From NCBI GenBank assembly GCA_964204605.1, contig OZ123195.1, positions 1,612,001-1,676,000 of the forward strand: 64,000 bases of DNA, in the 5' to 3' direction. The notes under the pieces are model-generated. The model was not told the DNA's origin. It did not search any database and saw nothing but the letters and a program-made list of their open reading frames with translations. The position numbers and the translations under genes are program-made. This DNA comes from UBA961 sp014191195. Its GTDB lineage: Bacteria; Bacteroidota; Ignavibacteria; Kapaibacteriales; UBA961. How positions within the stretch are numbered: the first letter of the stretch is position 1; each line of letters starts with the position of its first letter. Shown one piece after another: positions 43,991-55,000 of this stretch.

Positions 43991-46333
43991 ATGACATATA
44001 AACTTTTTATGTGGATTGTGTTTTTGATATTAATCATTCCATATACCTCTTTGTATTCGCAACAATCTGCAATTAGTATTTCGGGGATTATTAGTGATTC
44101 TATATCTGGCGAAACAATCATTGCGGCAACACTAACAATAAGTAAAGAAGATAATCCAAAAAAAATCAGTGGAACATATTCTAATAAGTTTGGCTTTTTT
44201 TCAATTCCATCTGTCAAACCTGGCTCTTATATCATTTCATGTTCTTCAATAGGGTATAGTACCAAAACAATACCAATAGAAATTAAAAAAGATAATATCA
44301 GAATAGATATATCTTTAATGAATAGAACAAGCAAAACCAAAGAAATAACCGTTACTGCACAAAAAGAGCAAGCCTCAATTCAATCATTAAATACAGTTGA
44401 ATTGTCTAAAGATTTTCTTAAACAGATGCCTTCTATTGGAGGCGAAACCGATGTTTTTAGAGTATTACAATTAATGCCAGGAATTAAAAGTGCAAGCGAA
44501 TTATCAAGCGGCTTATATGTAAGAGGTGGCTCTCCCGACCAAAATTTGATCTTATTAGATGGTGTTATTGTATATAATCCTTCTCATTTAGGTGGATTTT
44601 TATCAACATTTAATAGTGATGCATTAAAAGATATTCGAATGATAAAAGGTGGCTTTCCGGCAGAGTATGGCGGGCGTTTATCAAGTGTTTTAGACCTCAC
44701 CATGAGAGAAGGCACCAAAGAACATATTTCTGGAAGTGCAGGCATATCAATGATATCATCGCGATTAACAGTAGAAGGACCAATTAATGATGAATCTACA
44801 TTCATGATTTCTGGTCGTAGAATGTATTTTGATGTATTAACTTCACTGATTTCTAAAGAGTTAAGTGATAATACACCTCAATATTATTTCTATGATATCA
44901 ATGCAAAAATTAATTATAAACTTGGGATGAATGATAGATTATTTGTTAGTGGATATTTTGGACGTGATGTTTTATCAGAACCTAAACTTGCTTCTAAAGA
45001 AGGGACAACATTTGGTTTAGATTGGGGAAATTCGACATTAAATGCACGGTGGATGCATATATTTTCACCTGCTTTATTCACCAATTTTAGCGCTATTTAT
45101 ACTGATTATAATTTCAGCACTCATTTTGGACAAAGATCCGGTAATGATACTAATTCTACACAATTTAATTTCTCAAGTCTTTCTAAAATTCGAGATTATA
45201 TGTTTCGTGGAGAAGCCCAGTATTTTGCTTATGATAATCATACAATTAAATGTGGTTTTGAAGCCATTCATCATAAATTCACTGCTAATGCAACTGATTC
45301 AATTGATACAAGCCAAGGTGATCTCTTATTAAGAGCAAATACTCAACAAGCTTTAGAAATAGCATTGTATGCTCAAGATGAATGGAAAATACAAGACAAT
45401 TGGATGATGAATGCTGGCGGTAGATTATATTATTTTCAAAATGGTAATTATCTTCAATTTGAACCAAGAATAAGCACACAATACTTTGTGGCTGATAATC
45501 TTCATATTCATGCATCTTATGCAAGGGCGCATCAATTTTTGCATCTAATTGTCCGCAATGATATTTCTTTACCTACCGATTTATGGTTTCCATCGACAAA
45601 ACAAATAAAACCATCGATGTCTGATCAAGTTACTTCTGGAATCGAATATAGAACCGACGACAAAACATGGAAATTCACCATTGATGGATACTATAAAGAA
45701 ATGTCTAATCTCTATGAATATAAAGATACAGCATCATTTACTTTAGGTTTACCATTAGAACAACAATTTACATCTGGAAATGGTAGTTCATATGGAATGG
45801 AAGTATTCATAAATAAACAAATTGGCTCATTGACAGGATGGATTGGATATACTTTATCATGGACAAACAGAACATTTGCAGAATTAAATAGAGGTAGAAC
45901 ATTTTTTCCTCGTTATGATCGTAGACATGATATTTCTGTTGCATTAAGTTGGAAATTAGGCTCATCTTGGCAGCTAGGAGCTACGTGGGTATATGCTACT
46001 GGGCAGGCATACACAATGCCTACAAGTAAATATGTCATTCCAGACTTCACCGGAAATAATGGTATAAGAACAGCATATGATTTCAGTGAAAGGAATGGTT
46101 ATAGATTACCCTCTTTTCACAAATTAGATCTAAACTTTATTCATTTGTTCTCTTGGTTTGGCTTACCTATGCAATTTTCTATCAATATCTATAATGCATA
46201 TAATCGCTTAAATCCATTTGCACAGTATATAGGAGATGAGTATGATCCTGCTACAAATACTAATAAAACAGTTGTAAAGCAAATAACTCTTTTCCCATTT
46301 ATTCCAACTTTTGGATTAAGTGCAACTTTTTAA
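43991..46333 (+). CDS. TonB-dependent receptor
   Basis: About 780 residues from ATG 43991 (MTYKLFMWIVFLILI); an upstream in-frame start at 43901 gives no signal peptide and overlaps the preceding gene. Features: signal peptide, carboxypeptidase-like domain (ISISGIISDSISGETIIAATLTI), plug (MPGIKSASELSSGLYVRGGSPDQNLILLDGVIVYNP), then a 22-strand type barrel ending in PFIPTFGLSATF. The substrate is not evident. The lipoprotein of DUF4249 type follows 11 bases downstream; such pairs (receptor plus lipoprotein) are common in Bacteroidota and probably act as an uptake unit, here without a SusD-like protein. Confidence 0.9.
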   Translation: MTYKLFMWIVFLILIIPYTSLYSQQSAISISGIISDSISGETIIAATLTISKEDNPKKISGTYSNKFGFFSIPSVKPGSYIISCSSIGYSTKTIPIEIKKDNIRIDISLMNRTSKTKEITVTAQKEQASIQSLNTVELSKDFLKQMPSIGGETDVFRVLQLMPGIKSASELSSGLYVRGGSPDQNLILLDGVIVYNPSHLGGFLSTFNSDALKDIRMIKGGFPAEYGGRLSSVLDLTMREGTKEHISGSAGISMISSRLTVEGPINDESTFMISGRRMYFDVLTSLISKELSDNTPQYYFYDINAKINYKLGMNDRLFVSGYFGRDVLSEPKLASKEGTTFGLDWGNSTLNARWMHIFSPALFTNFSAIYTDYNFSTHFGQRSGNDTNSTQFNFSSLSKIRDYMFRGEAQYFAYDNHTIKCGFEAIHHKFTANATDSIDTSQGDLLLRANTQQALEIALYAQDEWKIQDNWMMNAGGRLYYFQNGNYLQFEPRISTQYFVADNLHIHASYARAHQFLHLIVRNDISLPTDLWFPSTKQIKPSMSDQVTSGIEYRTDDKTWKFTIDGYYKEMSNLYEYKDTASFTLGLPLEQQFTSGNGSSYGMEVFINKQIGSLTGWIGYTLSWTNRTFAELNRGRTFFPRYDRRHDISVALSWKLGSSWQLGATWVYATGQAYTMPTSKYVIPDFTGNNGIRTAYDFSERNGYRLPSFHKLDLNFIHLFSWFGLPMQFSINIYNAYNRLNPFAQYIGDEYDPATNTNKTVVKQITLFPFIPTFGLSATF

Positions 46334-46344
46334 TTGAGTTAATT

Positions 46345-47265
46345 ATGAATTATTCTATTCTATTGATATCTTTTTTTTCTATATCCATGTTTTTTCTGGG
46401 TGGATGCGAACAAACCGTCAATATTGCTGAATTACCATTTGAAGAAAAGATAATGGTAGAAGGAATACTTAAGGCAGATTCTATGATAGAAATTGTTTTT
46501 TCTAAAACTGTTCCTGTATTAGACACTCATAATATTTATACTATTGATACTGTTAATAATAGAATCACTTCTCTTCAAGGAACTATATCAATAGATGGAA
46601 TTTCTTATCCATTAATTCATATGAATAATGGCAGATATAGAATATTTGATGCTCAGCAACAATCCATTAAAGGGAAAGTTGGATCTATGTATATGTTGAA
46701 TGCATCATGGAATGACAAAATTATCTATGCCCAAACTCAGATTCCAATTGCTAAAAAACCGGATATTATAAGTATTAATATTGATACAAATCGTTCCACA
46801 GTATATGGTTATCAAGATTATATCAGAGTATTTATTTCATTATCTTATCATCCTGAAGATAAAGAAGCAATTGTCCATACAATTAATACTTTTTCTCCTT
46901 TTGATAATTCTATTTATAATGAAATTGATACCGTGAATTATAAAGAATTTAATTATCCTCAATATTTTCCACCTTATTATTTTACTAAAAAAGAAATTCC
47001 ACATATCTCATCATTTTGTATATGGTTATATGCTTCTTCCAGTATAACAATTTCTGAGGCTTTATCTATATATTCTGATTCTAAAATCATTACTAAACAT
47101 TATGATAAAGCCATGAAAGAATATTTCGATACTCAGTATTATGGTAATAATCTGGGTGGTATTTTTGGCGGTGGAGGCACTGGCATACATTGGAATATCA
47201 AAGGACAAGGTTTAGGCTTATTCATTGGATATTCTGATAATATTCTACCATTGCCGCTACAATAG
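46345..47265 (+). CDS. DUF4249-like surface lipoprotein
   Basis: A 306-residue protein with a lipoprotein signal (SISMFFLGGC) and the opening EQTVNIAELPFEEKIMVEGIL, as in DUF4249 proteins that follow TonB-dependent receptors. The mature part is beta-rich with SKTVPVLDT and a Gly-rich C-terminal region (YYGNNLGGIFGGGGTGIHW). It probably assists the preceding receptor at the surface; function is inferred from gene order. It ends 1-2 bases from the converging methyltransferase gene. Confidence 0.75.
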   Translation: MNYSILLISFFSISMFFLGGCEQTVNIAELPFEEKIMVEGILKADSMIEIVFSKTVPVLDTHNIYTIDTVNNRITSLQGTISIDGISYPLIHMNNGRYRIFDAQQQSIKGKVGSMYMLNASWNDKIIYAQTQIPIAKKPDIISINIDTNRSTVYGYQDYIRVFISLSYHPEDKEAIVHTINTFSPFDNSIYNEIDTVNYKEFNYPQYFPPYYFTKKEIPHISSFCIWLYASSSITISEALSIYSDSKIITKHYDKAMKEYFDTQYYGNNLGGIFGGGGTGIHWNIKGQGLGLFIGYSDNILPLPLQ

Positions 47266-47266
47266 A

Positions 47267-48766
47267 CTAAGGGCGATATCTTATTCTAAATGATCTTGTT
47301 GGAGTTGCATCCGTGTCTGGTTCTAATACTACCAATGTCTCTATAGATGGCGTCCCAGGATACATATCTAAAGCTTGCACTGAAGTTGGAATATATCCTG
47401 CTCTTTTCCATTCTGCCATCGCTTTTACGATTTGATCGATTGCACAGAATATGTGAATCACTTTTACTGGCTTTCTTAAGGCTATTTCTGCTATAACGCC
47501 ATCAGCTGTCCCCTGCCTAGGAGGATCTATAATTATATATTCAGGCTTCCCTATTTGAGGTACTAATTGCTTAATTGAATCTTTCGTAATATATGTTTCT
47601 TTAAAATTCAAAGTCCCTAATGTATGGCCTGCTTTTAGTCTTCTTTGTACTAAACTTTTAGCAGATTCTATTCCAGATGCCGATGAATCTAATCCAATAC
47701 TATCGGCAAATACAGAACTCAATGTATGAGAAAAAAGTCCATATCCACAATATAGATCAAGTAAACGAGCATCTGATGGAATATCAGATAAAAGATGCTG
47801 AATCCGTTTTACAACGATTCGAAGCATTGGTATATTAACTTGAGTTAGAATAAAAGGGCTTAGCTGAAATTTAATTTCTTCTATTTCTAATTTTAGCATG
47901 TCAAAACCAAAAAGCTTTTTAAGCTTCATTTGTCCTGGTGCTAAATCCTTATGATCTAAAAAATACTCTGAACGATTTGGATCATGATACATCCATGCAG
48001 AAACTATATTAAAATCTGATTTTTGAAGCATTTCTGCGATTAATTTCAATTTTCTAACAATTTCACCATTGATTTCAAAAACATTAAAGATGATTGCTTT
48101 TTCGCCAGTATCCCTAATAATGATAAAATTAAGTGCCTCGCTCAATTCTTTATAGGGAGTTGTCGCTAGTTTTTCTGCAATTGCCAAATAAATATCATAA
48201 TGTATTTCAGGTTCAATTGACGATTGGGCAACTATAGCCATTCCACGTTTAGGAAATTCTAGAAATTTTTGTTCACCAAAACCAAGGACAATAGAATGTC
48301 CACTAAAAAATACTTTTCTGCGTGAATGTGCCCGATAATTTCTTGGTTCTGGAGCTGGTATCAAAGGCAATATTTCCCCATCTAAGTGCTTATCTGTCCA
48401 GTACTTACTAAATTCTTTTAACTTTACCATTTGTTCGGTAAAATATGGATAATGCGCTAATGGTTCAAGGCCTTCATGACTTCCCTCTGTGGCATTTCTT
48501 TCAGGTAAACTCATCAATATACTTCGTGAAAATTTAGCTTCTTCACTATTAAAGCGGGTATTATCTATTGGTTTTTTTTGATAAAACGGCTTGAACCCGG
48601 AATCTTGATTATTCTGTGCATCTGGATATCTATAGTCATCATCTTCTTTTTTGATTTTGACTGGTTTTTTCTTTTTATCTTTCAGGGCTTGATAAAAAGG
48701 AACAGTATCACTTGGCTTTCTTGGATTATTTCTTCCACCTAAGGTTCTGGGTTTTCTGCTTTTCAT
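47267..48766 (-). CDS. TrmA/RlmD-like RNA (uracil-5-)methyltransferase
   Basis: A 499-residue SAM-dependent enzyme that methylates uracil-C5 in RNA, likely 23S rRNA. Motif I LLDLYCGYGLFS, IIIDPPRQG and the catalytic Cys441 in IHIFCAIDQ match the TrmA/RlmC/RlmD family; PFILTQVN and DMYPGTPSIETLVVLE are further signatures. Instead of the N-terminal TRAM domain of RlmD, the first 90 residues are basic and Pro-rich (KKKKPVKIKKEDD), which probably bind RNA. The catalytic loop FCA differs from the usual SCNP. It is oriented against the neighbouring genes. Confidence 0.8.
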   Translation of the reverse strand: MKSRKPRTLGGRNNPRKPSDTVPFYQALKDKKKKPVKIKKEDDDYRYPDAQNNQDSGFKPFYQKKPIDNTRFNSEEAKFSRSILMSLPERNATEGSHEGLEPLAHYPYFTEQMVKLKEFSKYWTDKHLDGEILPLIPAPEPRNYRAHSRRKVFFSGHSIVLGFGEQKFLEFPKRGMAIVAQSSIEPEIHYDIYLAIAEKLATTPYKELSEALNFIIIRDTGEKAIIFNVFEINGEIVRKLKLIAEMLQKSDFNIVSAWMYHDPNRSEYFLDHKDLAPGQMKLKKLFGFDMLKLEIEEIKFQLSPFILTQVNIPMLRIVVKRIQHLLSDIPSDARLLDLYCGYGLFSHTLSSVFADSIGLDSSASGIESAKSLVQRRLKAGHTLGTLNFKETYITKDSIKQLVPQIGKPEYIIIDPPRQGTADGVIAEIALRKPVKVIHIFCAIDQIVKAMAEWKRAGYIPTSVQALDMYPGTPSIETLVVLEPDTDATPTRSFRIRYRP

Positions 48767-48999
48767 GTATAAGAAGTATTGTTAACGATGCATTATCATG
48801 CAAACTTAAGTATTTAACACGCTAATCTGCATTTTTGACATAAGAAGAACTCTTTGATCCTGATTTATGTAATAATCCAATGATTAATATTAACATTCAT
48901 ATCTAATAACATAGAGGAAAATCTTATTTTGTACATAGATCTTAATGTATAGTAAATCCATATATATTTCCTTTCTTTCTAAAAAGTTGAAAACTTTGT
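48767..48999. other. Divergent intergenic space, no feature recognised
   Basis: This 233-base AT-rich gap lies between the methyltransferase and the DUF1801-like gene. Both should start transcription here, but no convincing promoter, hairpin or small gene was found. Confidence 0.5.
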
Positions 49000-49419
49000 A
49001 TGGAAAAGAATAAAACTGTCGAAACCAAACTAGATGTTGATCAATTCATACATTCTCATGCTGATAATGATCAAAGAAAGCAAGATTGTTTGCTTTTAAT
49101 AGAATTAATGAGTTCATACACAGGATGCAAGCCTAAAATGTGGGGAGCTTCTTTAATTGGATTTGGTTCTTATCATTATACTTATGCAAGTGGACATACC
49201 GGCGATTGGTTTTTAATTGGATTTTCACCACGAAAATCTGCTATATCTTTATATGTATATTCTCAAACAGATCAGAATGCAGTATTTTTAGAACAATTAG
49301 GAAAATATACTGCAGGAAAAGGTTGTATCTATATCAAAAAAGTATCAGATATCGATATAAATATTTTAGAAAAGATCTGTCGTAATACAATTGTTTTCCT
49401 AAAAGAATCATATACTTAA
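49000..49419 (+). CDS. DUF1801-family protein
   Basis: A 139-residue cytoplasmic protein of the DUF1801/YdhG-like fold. Characteristic parts: the N-terminal helix (VDQFIHSHADNDQRKQDCLLLIELM), KMWGASLIGFGSYHYTYASGHTGDWFLIGFSPRKSAISLYV, and a C-terminal region with KYTAGKGCIYIKKVSDIDINILEKI. The family is widespread in Bacteroidota; its function is unknown. No operon partner is apparent; the next gene starts 65 bases downstream. Length matches typical members. Confidence 0.82.
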   Translation: MEKNKTVETKLDVDQFIHSHADNDQRKQDCLLLIELMSSYTGCKPKMWGASLIGFGSYHYTYASGHTGDWFLIGFSPRKSAISLYVYSQTDQNAVFLEQLGKYTAGKGCIYIKKVSDIDINILEKICRNTIVFLKESYT

Positions 49420-49483
49420 TTCATATCATTATAGATGAATACATATTTTATAAGTCTTCTACTACTTTAATTATTTCTTTCTT

Positions 49484-50026
49484 ATGAATCGTTTATTTAT
49501 TTCATTATTTATTATTTCTTTCTTATTTGTAGATATTCCAGCTAAAGCAGGTATTTCACCTAAAGCTTTACAAAAAATTAAAGCAGATATAGAAAAGCAA
49601 ATTCCAGCATTAAGGGAAAGTCTTATAAAAGAAGGACTAAACAAAGATCATATAGATTTTTCATTAGATACATTTAGAATTGAACATATTACTGATAAAC
49701 GTTTAGAGCTTGATAATTCTCCCACTGCCGTAAAAGCTACACTACATGATATGATTTTTGATTATGATAAATTGATGAATAAATATTTTAATAAGCTTTT
49801 AAAACTATTGAGTGAAGATGATAAAATTAGTCTTACTACTGCTCAAAAATCTTGGATTGCTTATAGAGATACCGAAGAACAATTAATAAATACATTATCT
49901 AAGCAACAATATTCTGGCGGGGGCGCTGAACAATCAATAATTTCAATTAGTATATATGCAGATTTAATTGAAAATCGAGCAATCACCATATTTGATTACT
50001 ATAATGACATTGTTCAAGAAGAATAA
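49484..50026 (+). CDS. Periplasmic LprI-like (DUF1311) protein
   Basis: A 180-residue secreted protein (signal LFISLFIISFLFVDIPAKA). The second half resembles the DUF1311/LprI lysozyme-inhibitor fold: MNKYFNKLLKLLSEDDKISLTTAQKSWIAYRDTEEQLI followed by GGG and the closing ENRAITIFDYY. Typical members have conserved cysteines; none is present here, so the fold must be stabilised differently or the match is only partial. The extra N-terminal helical region (about 90 residues) is not family-typical. Role, if any, in lysozyme tolerance is unproven. Confidence 0.6.
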   Translation: MNRLFISLFIISFLFVDIPAKAGISPKALQKIKADIEKQIPALRESLIKEGLNKDHIDFSLDTFRIEHITDKRLELDNSPTAVKATLHDMIFDYDKLMNKYFNKLLKLLSEDDKISLTTAQKSWIAYRDTEEQLINTLSKQQYSGGGAEQSIISISIYADLIENRAITIFDYYNDIVQEE

Positions 50027-50263
50027 ATAGTTATGAGGAAAATATACATTAAGACTTAAATACTTTTTAATAGCAACCATATTTACTATTTTAACTTCAA
50101 ATATCAGAACGCGTAAATATCATTTTTCATTGTATCTACATTATTCTATTTTTCTCTCTTTTGATTAATTAAAAATCTGTGATAACTCATCGTATATTTT
50201 TCCTCATATCAAAGTCTGAATTCTGATTATATGTTTTTAGTCTTTTAATTTATACCCTATAAT

Positions 50264-51202
50264 ATGATCAAACAATTATCTTCTCTTTTTCAAAAAGCTT
50301 ATACTAGTCTGCTCTCAGAAAAGACAAAACATATTTTTGAGAAAATAATATTATCTATTGCGATAGCAAGTTTCTTTGTGCACTTGATAGTTATTTGGCT
50401 AGTAGATTTTGGCTTTATCACTATTCAAGGAGCGCCCCTTCTTTTCAGTAATACTATAAGCGCTATATATACGCCTTTTTCATTTATCTTAGTTTATGAA
50501 GTTTATCTACTTATATATTATTTACCAAAGTCAATTACAACATATATCAGCAAACAGTATGAGATTATTTCATTAATTATTATAAGACGTCTTTTTAAAG
50601 ACCTATCTGAGCTAACATTTTCTAATAATTGGTTTAATATTAAATATGATTTAGAATTTACTTATGACTTAATAACATCAATTCTTCTGTTTTTTCTGAT
50701 TTATCAGTTTTATGTTCAGAATAAAAAACGTTATAGAACTGAAAACATTAGTGCTAGCAAAGCTGAAAGCATATCTACATTTATAAAAATCAAAAAAATT
50801 ATCGCTACTCTTTTAGTTCCTGCTCTTTTTTTTGCTGCTATATATTCTTTTTTTCAATGGATAATGAGTGTAGTTTCTCCAAGTGATGTTGGATCTATAT
50901 CTCTAAAAAATATAAATAATATATTCTTTGAGCAGTTTTTTTCAATGCTAATCATTGCTGATGTAATTCTATTACTATTCTCATTTTTCCACACCGATGA
51001 ATTTCATAAAGTGATAAGAAATTCAGGATTTATCATATCTACAATCTTAATAAGATTATCATTTGCGGCAACCGGATTGCTAAACACTGCATTAATTATT
51101 TCTGCGGTTGTATTTGGGCTTGTAATTTTAATAATACATAACCAATTTGAAAAGAAATTATCACTTCAAGAAAATCTTCATAGTCATGAACATGATGGTT
51201 GA
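50264..51202 (+). CDS. Multi-pass membrane protein of unknown function
   Basis: A 312-residue membrane protein with about seven hydrophobic segments, for example IILSIAIASFFVHLIVIWLV, FSFILVYEVYLLIYYL, IATLLVPALFFAAIYSFFQW and IISAVVFGLVILIIHN. The C-terminus is hydrophilic with several His residues (NLHSHEHDG), possibly a metal-binding tail. Polar segments between helices contain many Ser, Lys and Tyr. No family recognised. A 237-base gap precedes it, in which nothing else is seen. Confidence 0.7.
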   Translation: MIKQLSSLFQKAYTSLLSEKTKHIFEKIILSIAIASFFVHLIVIWLVDFGFITIQGAPLLFSNTISAIYTPFSFILVYEVYLLIYYLPKSITTYISKQYEIISLIIIRRLFKDLSELTFSNNWFNIKYDLEFTYDLITSILLFFLIYQFYVQNKKRYRTENISASKAESISTFIKIKKIIATLLVPALFFAAIYSFFQWIMSVVSPSDVGSISLKNINNIFFEQFFSMLIIADVILLLFSFFHTDEFHKVIRNSGFIISTILIRLSFAATGLLNTALIISAVVFGLVILIIHNQFEKKLSLQENLHSHEHDG

Positions 51203-51287
51203 TTAACTCACAAAGTACATAGTATCCAGTTTATTTTTCCTATAACTATAATACCAACTATTACATTATTTATTTAATGATGTGTTC

Positions 51288-52019
51288 ATGAAAAATATTT
51301 TTGTTATTCATGCTCTTAAAGGATATGAATTTCATGCCGAAAGAATAAAGAAGTTATTTAGTCAATATAATGTAGATTTTGAGTTTATAACTGATGGCGA
51401 CCCATCTTTAACAAATAAGGATATAATCAATTCTTTTTTTGTTTCGAATATTGATAAAGTGTTGTCTATAGGTGTGCTTTCATGCACATTGAATCATATA
51501 TATGCATATAAGAAAATCATTGAACAAGGACTTGAATATGCCATTATTTTTGAAAATGACCCCTTTTTTCTTGGTGATTTTTCAGAAAATATTGCAATAA
51601 TTGAACAAGAATTACAGCATATTCCTAGCGGATATATCATATCTTTAGAAAATAGCACTTTGCGTTTTCCTTCTTTTTTTCAGACACATAATAATCAAAT
51701 TCTCTATAAAGCAAAATCAGGTAGAATGGCTGGTGCTTATCTTATTGATTATGTAGGTGCGAAGAATATCTTGAACTATCTAGATACATATAAATGTAAT
51801 AATGTCATAGACTTATGGCACAATACATTAATTGAACACAATATAGTTACCATGTATTGGGCTCATCCTTCTTTTGTAGAGCAAGGCTCACATAATGGCC
51901 TTTTGCATTCTACTATTTCAAGCAAACCGAGGTCTATATTCAGACGTATTTCTTGGTTAGCTCAAAAATTTTATAAATATTATTTCAGACGTCTATTTAC
52001 TGAACAAGATATTATATAA
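51288..52019 (+). CDS. Glycosyltransferase family 25 (LPS/lipooligosaccharide-type)
   Basis: About 243 residues from ATG 51288; a GTG at 51282 is possible. The protein fits GT25: IFVIHALKGYEFHAERI at the start, LSCTLNHIYAYKKIIEQGLEYAIIFENDPFF with an acidic metal-binding motif of DxD type (ENDP), then SGRMAGAYLIDYVGAKNIL. Such enzymes add galactose or related sugars to lipooligosaccharide. The C-terminus is basic and aromatic (SWLAQKFYKYYFRRLF), compatible with binding to the membrane. No LPS genes adjoin it here; the neighbour is a secreted carbohydrate-active protein. Confidence 0.8.
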   Translation: MKNIFVIHALKGYEFHAERIKKLFSQYNVDFEFITDGDPSLTNKDIINSFFVSNIDKVLSIGVLSCTLNHIYAYKKIIEQGLEYAIIFENDPFFLGDFSENIAIIEQELQHIPSGYIISLENSTLRFPSFFQTHNNQILYKAKSGRMAGAYLIDYVGAKNILNYLDTYKCNNVIDLWHNTLIEHNIVTMYWAHPSFVEQGSHNGLLHSTISSKPRSIFRRISWLAQKFYKYYFRRLFTEQDII

Positions 52020-52081
52020 ATAGATGTACTTATTATTAGAATGTGCTTTCATCATTCCCTTTAGATTTACTGTGAGTTTAT

Positions 52082-55000
52082 ATGTTTTCACTGCGACTTC
52101 ATTCAATAATTACATTCATGTTGTTTTCTATCATAAGTATATGTAATGCAGATACTTATTGGAATGGATCAACATATTTTACTGAAATTAAAGGTGGTAA
52201 TTCACAGAACTATCTTCAGAAAGCCAAATATGCTATGTTCATACCTAATAATACAGATATTATTAAAGGTATTCTAATTCATCAGCATGGTTGTGGAGCC
52301 GAAGGTTCTGGAGAACCGATTGTCACTGATGCCCAATATCAAGCTTTCGCAAATACATGGCATTTAGCTATTATTGCCCCAGATTTATATCCTATTCAAG
52401 GTAAAAATTGCTATGATTGGGTACAACCACAAGATGGCTCTGCACAATCTCTGTTAGCTGGTATAGATTCTTTAGCTGCTCAAAGTGGTCATGCAGAATT
52501 AAAATCTGCTCCTTGGCTTTTATGGGGACATTCCGGTGGTGGACACTGGGCGCTATCTATGACAAATCTTTTTCCAGATAAAGTTATTGCTACTTTTGTG
52601 TATTCTCCTGCACTTAATATTCCTATTGAATATTCAGATAAAGCGGCCAAAGTTCCTATTATGATTCGTCATGCTGGTGCTTTTGATTATAATGGCCCTG
52701 GTGGTGATTGTTGGAATACTGCTCTTAATACTTTCTCTAAAATCCGCAAGATGAATGGTAATATCAGCATTGCTTATACTCCAAATCAAAATCATAATTA
52801 TAGCTTTGTTCGTTATATGGCTATCCCCTTTTTTGAATCTATTCTTTCTTTGCGATTACCCGAAAGTGGTTCTATTCTTAAAAATATTGATGCAAATACA
52901 GGCTTTTTGGTTGATACAAGCACTTCTGGCAAACCAAATATCTTTAAAGCATCATTATTTACTGGAAATGCGCTTGCCAAATCATGGCTTCCAGACACAC
53001 TATGTGCCATAAAATTCCAAGAATTTATAGTAAGTGGAACAATTAAAGATATTACTCCACCATCAGCTCCAATCAAAGTTCAGGCGCAAACAAATGGTCT
53101 TTCTACAATTGCAATTAATTGGAAAGCACATGCAGATCGTGAATCTGGAATTAAACATTTTAATATATATCTGAATGATATAAAAGTAGCTATATATCCC
53201 GAACAATCGTATTATCAATATTTTGATACTAATTCAGATAAGCCTATTCCGACAGAACAACCTGCTATGAATTATACGATCTATAATGCTAATCTAAAGA
53301 ATACTAATACTGTTGCAATTTCTACTGTAAATCATGTTGATTTAGAATCTGCTAAAACTTCTATTTCTGTTATAACAGTTCAATCTGATGATCACAAAAG
53401 TTTTTATGTTTCTTCTGCAGGGAATGATGCTAATTCTGGGACAAAAGATGCTCCATTTTTAACCATTAATAAAGCAAAGAAAGAAATTCGCAAGATTAAT
53501 AAATCAATAGATAAAGATATTGTTGTTTTTATCATGAATGGTATATATACAATTGATTCTACATTGATATTTGATTATGATGATTCAGGATTTAATGGAC
53601 ACACAATTCGCTATCAAGCATTTGATTGTCATAAACCAATTATTAGTGGTGGAAAACGCATTAAAAATTGGGTTTTGCACGATGTTTCCAAGAATATATA
53701 TAAAGCTTTTATAGATTCATCATTTGATACAAGACAATTATATATTAATGGACGAAGGGCCATCAGGGCTAGATCTATAGATGCCGAAGGTTGGATAGAG
53801 ACGAGTAATGGTTATAGTAGTCCAATCAATATTTCTAGTTGGTCTAATATTTCGAATATCGAAATTGTTGCAAGAAATGAGTGGAAACATCACCGAGGAT
53901 TAATTGACTCTGTTAATGGTAATTCTATTATAATGTCGCAGCCTTATTGGACAAATGTCCATAAACAATTTGACGCCCCACCTGTATGGATAGAAAATGC
54001 TTATGAATTACTTGATGCTGATGATGAATGGTATCTTGATAAAAAAACTGGTATCATCTATGTCAAATGTAAAGCGAATGAAGATATTCAACAAGCAGAA
54101 ATTATTGCTCCGAAGCTTGAATTATTAATGAGATGTTCTGGCTTACAGAATACTGAATTTAATGGAATTACTTTTTCACATGCAACGTGGTTACAGCCAA
54201 ATTCTCAATTTGGTTATCCCGTTGTGCAGGCAGATGTCCGATTTGACAATACTACATGGGTACAAAATCCAGGTAATATTATCTTAGAATATTGTAGAAA
54301 TGTTAACTTTTTACATTCCACTTTTGAACATTTGGGCGCTACAGCATTACAATTATATTTTGGATGTAAGAATAATACAATATTCAATAATACATTTAAG
54401 GATATTTCTGGAAGTGCAATTGCAATTGGAAGTATTATGTCTTTTAGTTTATCAGAAAACGATATGGTAAAAGATAATACAGTAGAACATAATTTGATTA
54501 GAGATATTGGTATTGAATATGAAAGTAGCGTTGGTGTATTTACTCCTATTAGTGAGAATACAATAATCAATTCAAATACATTAATTCAGTTACCATATAC
54601 AGGAATTTCTGTAGGCTGGGGTTGGAACAATCAATTAATTCCGGGAAGAAATATACAAGTAAAGAATAATCGTATAGATTCAATTATGACGAAGCTAAAA
54701 GATGGAGGTGGCATCTATACAATTGGATCTTTACCTGGTGCGGATATTTCATATAATTATATAAGCAATGTATTAAATGGCTTTGGGGCATTATATCCAG
54801 ATTTAGGCTCAAGCAATATGAGATGGCATCATAATGTTATCAAGAATGTAAAATGCTGGCTTAGTTTGTGGTCGGATCAATGTCTAAAAGACACCGTAGA
54901 AAATAATTATTCAGATACTCAAGTGAGTGCCATTAATGGAACAAATTGTATCATAAGAAATAATGAGTTTATTGTGAATGATAAGTGGAATCAAGAAGCG

